This document shows, piece by piece, positions 1 to 6,855 of a stretch of 64,000 bases of DNA. The notes under the pieces were generated by a model. The model saw nothing but the letters and a program-made list of their open reading frames with translations. It ran no database searches and was not told the origin of the DNA. This stretch comes from Cognatazoarcus halotolerans (GTDB lineage: Bacteria; Pseudomonadota; Gammaproteobacteria; Burkholderiales; Rhodocyclaceae): positions 372,001-436,000 of the forward strand of contig NZ_WUAF01000001.1 in NCBI RefSeq assembly GCF_009800965.1, given 5' to 3'. Position numbers and translations under genes: made by a program. Every line of letters begins with the position of its first letter. The first letter of the stretch is position 1.

Positions 1-1
1 G

Positions 2-523
2 GACCTGACCCTGCCGCTGCTCGAGCAATTGCAGGACGGCGCGATCGACCTGGCCCTGATCGCAATGCCGTTCGACACCGGCGACCTCGCCACCCACGTG
101 CTGTTCGAAGACGAGTATTTCGTGGCGGTCAATCGGCATCATCCATTGGCCCGGAAGAAGCGGCTCACGGTGAAAGACATGCACGAAGAGCCCTTACTGC
201 TGCTCGAAGAGGGGCACTGCCTCCGGGCCCATGCGCTGGAGGTGTGCAAGTTGACCGGCATGCACGTGCGCAGCAAGTTCGAGGCGAGCAGCTTCTATAC
301 GCTCGTCCCGATGGTTGATGCCGGCATCGGCATCACCTTGTTGCCCAGGCTGGCCATCGATGCGCGCATCACCGAGGGAACCGGCGTCAAGCTCATCCCC
401 TTGTCCGACGAATCACGGCGGCAGATCGCCCTGGTGTGGCGCCCGACATCGCAGCGGGTGCACGAATTCAAGCTGCTGGGCGAACTGCTTCGCGGCGAGG
501 CGGGCGACCCGCGAACGCCCTGA
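2..523 (+). CDS. oxyR: OxyR-type hydrogen peroxide-sensing LysR regulator, C-terminal part
   Basis: The gene enters from the left edge, so the N-terminal winged helix-turn-helix is missing and only the effector domain (about 173 residues) is visible. The segment GHCLRAHALEVC aligns with the redox loop of E. coli OxyR and keeps both cysteines at its spacing (Cys199 and Cys208 in E. coli), which form the disulfide on peroxide exposure. It is followed by a typical GITLLPRLA stretch. In the family the oxidised protein activates catalase, peroxidase and iron-homeostasis genes. The gene converges on rtcB with a 34-nt gap. The redox pair makes OxyR much more likely than a general LysR protein. Its own targets are not visible here. 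Confidence 0.9.
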   Translation, partial: DLTLPLLEQLQDGAIDLALIAMPFDTGDLATHVLFEDEYFVAVNRHHPLARKKRLTVKDMHEEPLLLLEEGHCLRAHALEVCKLTGMHVRSKFEASSFYTLVPMVDAGIGITLLPRLAIDARITEGTGVKLIPLSDESRRQIALVWRPTSQRVHEFKLLGELLRGEAGDPRTP

Positions 524-557
524 ATCGCCTGCAGGCCCGCCCCCCCTGCCAGGGGCC

Positions 558-1793
558 TCACCCCTTCACGCACACCACCTGCCGCAAGGTGTGCACCACC
601 TCCACCAGTGCCGACTGCGCAGCCATGACCGCATCGATGTCCTTGTAGGCCATCGGGATCTCGTCGATCACGTCCGCATCCTTGCGGCACTCCACGCCCT
701 CGGTGGCGCGGATCTGGTCTTCGACGGTAAAGCGCTTCTTCGCGGCGTTGCGGCTCATGGTGCGGCCGGCGCCGTGGCTGCAGGAGCAGAAGCTCTCCGG
801 GTTACCCTTGCCGCGAACGATGTAGCTCTTCGCACCCATGGAGCCGGGGATGATGCCAAGCTGGCCCTTCTGCGCCGACACCGCGCCCTTGCGGGTCACC
901 AGCACCTCGTGCCCGAAATGGGTCTCCTTCTGCACATAGTTGTGGTGGCAGTTCACCGCCTCCACATCGGTCTCGAAGGGCCTGGCGATCACCACGCGGG
1001 CGGCGGCGACCACATGCTGCATCATCACCTCGCGGTTGCGGAGAGCATAGTCCTGCGCCCAGCCCACGGCCTCGACATAGTCGTCGAAGTGCCGCGCACC
1101 TTCCTCGAAGTAGGCCAGGTCGCGATCCGGCAGCTTGGCGAGGTGCGATCGCATGTCGGCCTGGGCCAGCTCGATGTAGTGGCGGCCGATGGCATTGCCG
1201 ACGCCGCGCGAACCGGAGTGCAGCATGAACCACACCCGTTCGGCCTCGTCCAGGCAGACCTCGATGAAATGGTTGCCGGTACCGAGCGTCCCCAAGTGAT
1301 TGTGGTTGTTGGTCTTCACCAGGCGCGGGGCCTTTTCGACGATGCGCCGGAAGCCCGGCAGCAGCGCCTTCCAGGCGGCATCCACTGGCGCTGGCGGGCG
1401 GCCCCAGCTGCCGCGGTCGCGCTGGCCGCGGGTCAGGTCGCGCCCGTGCGGCACGGCCTGTTCGATGGCGGTGCGCAGCCCGTGGAGATTATCCGGCAGG
1501 TCAGCGGCGGTGAGCGTGGTGCGCGCGGCCATCATGCCGCAGCCGATGTCCACGCCCACCGCAGCAGGGATGATCGCCCCGCGGGTGGGGATCACGCTGC
1601 CGATGGTCGAGCCCTTGCCCAGGTGCACGTCGGGCATCACCGCCAGATGCCGGTAGATGAAGGGCATGCGGGCGGTGTTGATGAGCTGCGCCCGGGCGTC
1701 GTCCTCCACCGGCACACCGTGGGTCCACAGCTTGATGGGGGCGGCACGGTCGAGGTGCAGGATGTCGTGGTCGGGTTGGTGTTCGATCTTCAT
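558..1793 (-). CDS. rtcB: RtcB RNA-splicing ligase
   Basis: RtcB joins RNA 2',3'-cyclic phosphate or 3'-phosphate ends to 5'-OH ends using GTP and Mn2+. The 411-aa product matches the usual bacterial length (about 408). Visible hallmarks are MPDVHLGKG near residue 60, VGVDIGCGMM (metal-binding Asp and Cys), the GTGNHFIE motif, HSGSRG, and a C-terminal SHGAGR stretch that contains the guanylylated histidine. The start at 1793 follows an AGGAA Shine-Dalgarno; an open frame continues upstream to 1973 but that part has no family similarity. No rtcA cyclase or rtcR activator lies beside it, and I see no sigma-54 promoter of the rtcBA type upstream. Repair of damaged tRNA or rRNA is the likely role. 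Confidence 0.93.
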   Translation of the reverse strand: MKIEHQPDHDILHLDRAAPIKLWTHGVPVEDDARAQLINTARMPFIYRHLAVMPDVHLGKGSTIGSVIPTRGAIIPAAVGVDIGCGMMAARTTLTAADLPDNLHGLRTAIEQAVPHGRDLTRGQRDRGSWGRPPAPVDAAWKALLPGFRRIVEKAPRLVKTNNHNHLGTLGTGNHFIEVCLDEAERVWFMLHSGSRGVGNAIGRHYIELAQADMRSHLAKLPDRDLAYFEEGARHFDDYVEAVGWAQDYALRNREVMMQHVVAAARVVIARPFETDVEAVNCHHNYVQKETHFGHEVLVTRKGAVSAQKGQLGIIPGSMGAKSYIVRGKGNPESFCSCSHGAGRTMSRNAAKKRFTVEDQIRATEGVECRKDADVIDEIPMAYKDIDAVMAAQSALVEVVHTLRQVVCVKG

Positions 1794-2423
1794 GGGTGTT
1801 CCTTTAATTCCGAGTCCTGCTTCAGACCGGCCAGCGCGACACGGCGGGCGGTCTCTTTCTGGTGTGCGCCCCGGCGCATCAGGGGCTTCATCGCACGGCG
1901 GTGGAATCGGGACGCCCCCTGGCCACTTCATACCACCACTTCTGTCACTGCAACGTCCAGAGGCATTCGGCACCGCAATCCTCGTAGATGAGTATCCGAC
2001 CCCGGTCGAAACCGTGTACCGCCCGATCGGGCCGGCAATTCGACGGTACCAGTCGGCCCCTGTCGACCGGGACTTCGCGCTTCACCGACAGATCGATCGG
2101 CAGCACCACTCGACGACGCTCATCTCGCTTCTTCTTTCAAACCAGCCGCACCGCCGCGATCTCGGCGAGGCGCAGTTTGTTGCTGTTCACGATCCAGACC
2201 TGCAAATGGCAAAGCCCTGGCCCCCGGCATTCGCCGGGGTAACGAAACACGGAGGCGATGCCGCGCCGGATGCCAGCCACTCAAGTGAAGAAAATCACAT
2301 TCGCCGATCGCATTTCTGCCTGCGGCGCCCACGAGGCAACGCGCACACTCGTCGCGTGCGTCGGACAGGCGGCCGGCCGATGCACCTCACCCAGCCCGGC
2401 CGCATCCAATCCAGGAGCGCATC
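1794..2423. other. 630-nt spacer without a convincing gene
   Basis: This region lies between the rtcB start and the small double-glycine peptide gene. Open frames cross it, but their translations are Arg/Pro-rich and look like no protein family. It must hold the rtcB promoter on the minus strand and the peptide promoter on the plus strand. The only structure I can point to is a short GC-rich hairpin, listed separately. Confidence 0.6.
2222..2239. repeat. Short GC hairpin, possible dispersed repeat
   Basis: CCCCGGC-ATTC-GCCGGGG is a perfect 7-bp stem with a 4-nt loop. It sits in a context (CCTGGCCCCCGGC...GGGGTAACG) that resembles small intergenic palindromes scattered through many GC-rich proteobacterial genomes. 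Only one copy is seen in this window, so the repeat assignment is inferred. Confidence 0.35.
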
Positions 2424-2612
2424 ATGAACACCACGAACCACGCCGCGCAGTCGACCACGCTGCGCGTACTCCAGCCTCACGAAGTCACCGCCGTCAGCGG
2501 CGGCCAGATCAGCTACTCGGGCGCCACCTGCACCGCCAGCTACATCGGCTACACCGACGCCCGCGGCGCCACCGTGTATCTGGGCGCATACGCGGTCTGC
2601 AAGAGCAACTGA
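2424..2612 (+). CDS. 62-aa peptide with double-glycine leader (bacteriocin/RiPP-precursor-like)
   Basis: The product has an N-terminal segment with LQPHEVTAVSGG at residues 16-27, which matches the leader rule of class II bacteriocins and other peptides exported by peptidase-containing ABC transporters (hydrophobic, acidic, hydrophobic, then Val-Ser-Gly-Gly). Cleavage after GG would release a 35-residue core starting QISYSG, rich in Gly, Ala and Tyr, with two cysteines (residues 36 and 59) that could form a disulfide. An AGGAG at 2413-2417 lies 6 nt before the ATG. No C39 peptidase transporter, immunity gene or modification enzyme is next to it, so it would depend on a transporter elsewhere. 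It could instead be a signalling peptide or an orphan relic. The leader motif is seen directly; the function is inferred. Confidence 0.6.
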   Translation: MNTTNHAAQSTTLRVLQPHEVTAVSGGQISYSGATCTASYIGYTDARGATVYLGAYAVCKSN

Positions 2613-2658
2613 GCGGCGGCTCGCGATACCGGTCCGCGCGCGGCCGCACATCGGCCGG

Positions 2659-4893
2659 CTATGCCCGGGGCGAGGGCTCCGACCCGGCCGGCGGCGCGGC
2701 GGACGGCCCCGGCCCCGCGGGCCCGTCAGGTACCGGTCGAGGCCGCTCGACGCCGTAGCCCTGGGCAAAGTCGACACCGACCGCCCTGAGTTCATCGATG
2801 ATCAGGTCGGTCTCGGCAAACTCCGCCACGGTCTTCAGACCCATGATGTGACCGATGCGGTTGATCGATTCGGTCATCGCCCGGTCCATCGGGTCCTTGT
2901 CCATCTGACGCACGAAATGGCCATCGATCTTGAGATAGTTCACCGGCAGGCTGCGGAGGTAGCCGAAGGAACTCGTGCCTGTGCCGAAATCGTCGAGCGC
3001 AAAGCGGAAGCCGTTGTCGCTCAACCCCTTCATGAGTTCGGCTGTGCGCGAAAGGTTGTTGATGGCAGCGGTCTCGGTGATCTCGAAGCACAGCGAGGCC
3101 GGGGCGATGTCGTGCAGGCGGATTTGTTCGAGGATGTAGTCGGCGAGGCCTTCGGTGTTCAGCGAAGTGCCGGACAGGTTGATCGCACAGACCAGCGGCG
3201 TCCCGAGGCTCTCGGTCAGGCCGGCGTAGCGCCTGCACACTTCGGCGATGACCCAGCGGTCGATGGCCGGCATCAGGTTGTAACGCTCGGCCGCCGGCAG
3301 GAAACTGCCCGGCAGGACGACCGCGCCCTGTTCGTCGATCAGGCGGAGCAGGATCTCGAGATGCTGCTCACCCGCACTGCCGAGCGCGCGGTAGCGCTGG
3401 TAGTAGAGGACGAATCGCTGCTGCTCGAGCGCCAGCGTGAGACGGCTGGTCCAATCCATGTCCTGTCGCCGCCGGGCCATGTCCACATCCGCGCTGCGGT
3501 ATACACATACCCGGTTGCGCCCCTGCTCCTTGGCAAGGTAGCAGGCTGAATCGGCCGCGCTGAGCAGGGCCGCGGTGCTCTCCGACTGGGCCGTCACGGC
3601 GGCCAGGCCGACACTGACGCCGACGGCAAAGACCTTGCCGTCCCACGAAAAGCGCAATGCTCCTACGGCCGCCATCAACTCCGCGGCAATGCGTTCGGCA
3701 CGCTCCAGCGGGCAGGCCTGCAGCAGCACCCCGAACTCATCACCGCCAAGACGGGCCAGCGTATCCGAATCGCGCAGATGCGCCTGCAGCAGGGTTGCAA
3801 GCTGCTTGAGCAGCGCATCGCCGGCGGCATGACCGCAGGTGTCGTTGACCACCTTGAACTGGTCCAGATCGAGATAGCAGAGAACATGGCCGAGGTCGGA
3901 ATTACGGGCGCTGGTGAGCGCCGTTTCCACCCGGGCCTCGAACTCACGGCGGTTGACCAGCCCGGTAAGCGTATCGTGGGTGGCCGCCCAGGTGATGCGA
4001 AGCGCCATGCTGCGGGCCGCGCTGACGTCACCGAAAATCGTCACGGCGCCGACGACCTTCCCGTCCTCGTTCACGATCGGTGCGGCCCGCTCCTCGATCG
4101 CCACGCTCGAACCGTCCCGCCTCACGAGCGCGGCGCTGCCCTCGAAGAGGCGCGGCTGATGCTCGTGCATCGCCCGGCGCAAGGGATTTTCGATCGGCTC
4201 GAGGCTGTTCTCGTCGATCAGCCGGACGACCTCCGAAAGATCGCGTCCACGGGCTTCGGCAAGCGTCCAACCGGTAAGCGCCTCGGCCACCGGATTGAGG
4301 TAGTCGACACGATCGCCGGCGTCGGTGGCGATCACCGCGTCACTGATCGAATGGAGGATCGCCTGAGCACGGGCGCGCTCCTCGTCGAGCGCCTTGACGG
4401 CCGCACCGGCGCGCAGCACCAGCACCCGCAGGCCGAAATTGACCCCCAGCGCGAGCAGCAGCGCCCCCACGCCCACCGAGAGCGTTCCGATCAACAGCGG
4501 ATGAATCGAATGGATGACCTCGACCCGCCCCACTTCGACACCATTGTCGTAGAGGCCGGCGCTGCGATGGATCACGGGCCAGCGCGGTTTGCCGTCGACC
4601 TCCACGAGCAGATCGCCATCGGCCGCGATCACGCGCGCGGTGTCGCCGTTCAAATCGAGGGGCTGGCGCATCAGCAGATCACGAATCCGGTGTTCGTTGT
4701 ATCGCCACAGATCGGGGGTTGAAGCCGCGAGCTGACTAAGCGCCTCGGCCTTCACCTCGGCCTTGGTCGAGATCGCCCCCGCCGCCGCGCTGTAGTTCAT
4801 GCCGAACCAGGCCGCGGGCAGGGCCAGTGCCAGCAAGGCCGTAAACAGCGTGATCAATACCTTTATCACGGCGATGCCCTGAGCCCCGCGCAT
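2659..4893 (-). CDS. Membrane-anchored PAS-GGDEF-EAL cyclic-di-GMP protein
   Basis: The 744-aa protein makes and/or breaks cyclic di-GMP. It has a first membrane segment at about 10-32, a periplasmic part of about 100 residues, a second segment at about 133-157, a PAS domain at about 170-290, GGDEF at about 300-465 with an intact LGGDEF site, and EAL at about 480-725. The EAL signature reads EILLRL. Other phosphodiesterase residues look intact: INLSG, EITETA, DDFGTG and KIDG. Both activities may therefore work, although in such fusions one often regulates the other. The gene lies 16 nt downstream of a periplasmic binding-protein gene and is almost certainly co-transcribed with it, so the binding protein may feed a signal to the periplasmic part. 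Confidence 0.9.
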   Translation of the reverse strand: MRGAQGIAVIKVLITLFTALLALALPAAWFGMNYSAAAGAISTKAEVKAEALSQLAASTPDLWRYNEHRIRDLLMRQPLDLNGDTARVIAADGDLLVEVDGKPRWPVIHRSAGLYDNGVEVGRVEVIHSIHPLLIGTLSVGVGALLLALGVNFGLRVLVLRAGAAVKALDEERARAQAILHSISDAVIATDAGDRVDYLNPVAEALTGWTLAEARGRDLSEVVRLIDENSLEPIENPLRRAMHEHQPRLFEGSAALVRRDGSSVAIEERAAPIVNEDGKVVGAVTIFGDVSAARSMALRITWAATHDTLTGLVNRREFEARVETALTSARNSDLGHVLCYLDLDQFKVVNDTCGHAAGDALLKQLATLLQAHLRDSDTLARLGGDEFGVLLQACPLERAERIAAELMAAVGALRFSWDGKVFAVGVSVGLAAVTAQSESTAALLSAADSACYLAKEQGRNRVCVYRSADVDMARRRQDMDWTSRLTLALEQQRFVLYYQRYRALGSAGEQHLEILLRLIDEQGAVVLPGSFLPAAERYNLMPAIDRWVIAEVCRRYAGLTESLGTPLVCAINLSGTSLNTEGLADYILEQIRLHDIAPASLCFEITETAAINNLSRTAELMKGLSDNGFRFALDDFGTGTSSFGYLRSLPVNYLKIDGHFVRQMDKDPMDRAMTESINRIGHIMGLKTVAEFAETDLIIDELRAVGVDFAQGYGVERPRPVPDGPAGPGPSAAPPAGSEPSPRA

Positions 4894-4909
4894 CCTTACC
4901 GGCCCCCGC

Positions 4910-5743
4910 TCATCGTGCCCAGTGACCTTGGCGTTCGAGGATCTCGCGCCCGGCCGCAGAGCGGACGAAATCGACGAAATCCCGCGCCGCAGCGGAACTG
5001 GCCGGCCCCGTCACGAGGAACATCGACTTGTGCAGCGGGTAGCTGCCATTGGCGATGTTGGCAGGAGAAGGCTCTGCCCCGTCGAGTTTCAAGGGTTTGA
5101 GTCGGCGTCGTTCGGACAGAATCTGAGCGAGCGTGGAGGTGCCGAGCGAGCCGGGAGTCTTCTCGAGCAGATCGGCGGCTTCCTGATCGGTGACGCCGAA
5201 AAGCATCCCCTTGCGCATCTCTGCCGCCTCGCCCGCCTCACGCATCGCCGCGGAGATGCTCTTGAGCAAATCACTGTCGGAGTCTCCGGCAGGACGCAGC
5301 ACGAGGTGGATGCGGCGGCCGTCGGGCCATGAGGAAATCCGCCCGCCATAGATCTCGACCAGCTCGGCGGTGCTGATGCCGTCAACGCGGGCCGGAACCG
5401 ACGTGGCAAAGACAAAGGGTGTGCGGGCGTACTCGACGACGAGCGCACCGCGCTTCAGTTCGGCCTCCTTGATCGGCCGCGACGACACGGCAATCTGAAT
5501 GGCACCCGCGAGAACGGCCTTGATGCCGCCGGAACTGCCCAGGCTGGGCAGTACCTGGACGCGCACACCCGGATGGCTGAGTGCGTAGGCGTCGGCAAGC
5601 TGCTGCATCGTGCCGAGCGCACCACCGGTCCCGCCGAGCTTGAGGGTTTCCTCCGCGGCAAGGCAGCTGCCGCTGACAAGCACGATCACGGCCACGAACG
5701 GGGCAACAATGCTGCGGCCCCACAAACGAAGATACGATTTCAT
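4910..5743 (-). CDS. Periplasmic PstS-like substrate-binding protein
   Basis: The 277-aa product starts with a signal peptide (hydrophobic 12-29, cleavage near Ala-Ala-Glu). It continues as a type-2 periplasmic binding fold of the phosphate/molybdate class: a GGTGGALGTMQ ligand loop near residue 40, then LPSLGSSGGIKAVLAGAIQIAVSSRP, then VEYARTPFVFATS. No ABC permease or ATPase gene is adjacent. It instead precedes a GGDEF-EAL gene by 16 nt, which suggests a sensory rather than a transport role. Its gene faces the DUF3348 operon across 347 nt. The ligand cannot be told from the sequence; phosphate or another oxyanion is only a family guess. Confidence 0.8.
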   Translation of the reverse strand: MKSYLRLWGRSIVAPFVAVIVLVSGSCLAAEETLKLGGTGGALGTMQQLADAYALSHPGVRVQVLPSLGSSGGIKAVLAGAIQIAVSSRPIKEAELKRGALVVEYARTPFVFATSVPARVDGISTAELVEIYGGRISSWPDGRRIHLVLRPAGDSDSDLLKSISAAMREAGEAAEMRKGMLFGVTDQEAADLLEKTPGSLGTSTLAQILSERRRLKPLKLDGAEPSPANIANGSYPLHKSMFLVTGPASSAAARDFVDFVRSAAGREILERQGHWAR

Positions 5744-6090
5744 CCAACTGGTCCTGGTCTCCGGCCGCGGGTCAGGCCGGCTGCATCACCGCGCCCCGCA
5801 TAGACAGGGTTCGCCCCCACTACATCCAAGCTACGGCCGACAGCGCATCAACTTGAACTCGAACCACCGCCACGGTGGGAGTTCATGCCATGACCGGGAC
5901 ATGCATGGAAGCGCGTCGCGGACGGCCTGGCTGCGCACATCCGCCCCGATCACCGCCTCGCGGGCGCGCCGCGGCAGGTGTCGCCACGCGCCGGGCCGAG
6001 CGGCGATCCGCACCGGGTCCGGCGCTGACCGCTCCGCTGCTTTGTAGTAGCCTTGCCCCTTTTTTCGCCTTCCGGGCGTCGGATTCCGCC
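5744..6090. other. Divergent promoter region, 347 nt
   Basis: This spacer separates the binding protein/GGDEF-EAL operon (minus) from the DUF3348-DUF802 operon (plus). An open frame runs through it in the DUF3348 frame from 5875, but it is Arg/Pro-rich and lacks family similarity, so the gene is taken to start at 6091. I see no clear -35/-10 pair or operator. Confidence 0.5.
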
Positions 6091-6855
6091 ATGACGCAAG
6101 GCGCTTCGCGCACAACTTTCGGCTCTTCCAGGCTGGTCCGCGTGCTCGCCGAGCTGACGGTCGACGAGGTCGCGGATTCGAAGCAGTCCTTCGCCGAGCG
6201 GCTGGGCCAATGGCTGGACATCGCCGATGCGCTGTCGCTCTACTCCGCCCTGAATGCGGGCGTGCCGCAAGGCCGCACCGGCACGCAGCCCCCAGCCGAC
6301 AATACACTGCGCGGGGAGCTCGCCCGCGTGCGCGCTGCGCTGGCCACACCGATCACGACGGACGGCATGCAGTCTCAAGGCAGGCCGGGGTTAGAATTGC
6401 CCGCCCCCGAGCCGGGCGCCACCATCGACAGCGCGACCGACTTCGCCCCCTACCATCGCTACTACATTGCCCGTCAGCGGGACATCGCGACGGCTGTCGC
6501 GCCCCTGCGCGCCGCGGCACGGAAGGCGCTGGCAGGGCGCAGCCCGAGGCTCAGGCGGCTCGCCGAGCTGGATGCCCTGATGGAAGAGGCGCTGGCGCCG
6601 CGAGAGCGCAATCTGCTGGCGACCATACCGGCGCTGCTTGGCAAACGCTTCGAAGCGTTGCTGGCCGCGCACCGGGCGACGCTTGCACAGGCGCCTGCGC
6701 AGGATGATCCGCGGCAGTGGATGCAACCGGACGGCTGGCTGGCGCTGTTCCGCAAGGACCTGCGGGCAGTGTTGCTGGCCGAGCTGGCACTGCGCCTGCA
6801 GCCGGTCGAGGGGTTGATCGCGGCACTGGATAACGAGGTAACGAAGCAGCAATGA
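6091..6855 (+). CDS. DUF3348 family protein, first gene of a MotA/MotB-like module
   Basis: The 254-aa protein has no signal peptide or membrane segment. It matches what I recall of DUF3348: an N-terminal LVRVLAELTVDEV stretch, a FAERLGQWLD segment near residue 35, a long Ala/Arg-rich helical middle, and a C-terminal MQPDGWLALFRKDLRAVLLAELALRLQPVEGLIAAL helix. No catalytic motif is visible. Its stop overlaps the start of the DUF802 gene (ATGA), so the two are translationally coupled. In related genomes this family sits with DUF802, an OmpA-family protein and DUF2894, as here. A role as cytoplasmic partner of the channel protein is inferred. The start at 6091 begins where the conserved region begins; upstream in-frame codons are possible but unlikely. 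Confidence 0.8.
   Translation: MTQGASRTTFGSSRLVRVLAELTVDEVADSKQSFAERLGQWLDIADALSLYSALNAGVPQGRTGTQPPADNTLRGELARVRAALATPITTDGMQSQGRPGLELPAPEPGATIDSATDFAPYHRYYIARQRDIATAVAPLRAAARKALAGRSPRLRRLAELDALMEEALAPRERNLLATIPALLGKRFEALLAAHRATLAQAPAQDDPRQWMQPDGWLALFRKDLRAVLLAELALRLQPVEGLIAALDNEVTKQQ

Noticed and set aside
41-523. The first gene as a generic LysR regulator such as CysB or CbbR
   Set aside because: The two-cysteine redox loop GHCLRAHALEVC is specific for OxyR.
315-1991. A 558-codon open frame on the plus strand opposite rtcB
   Set aside because: RtcB motifs lie on the minus strand. The plus-strand product has no domain and is compositionally a shadow.
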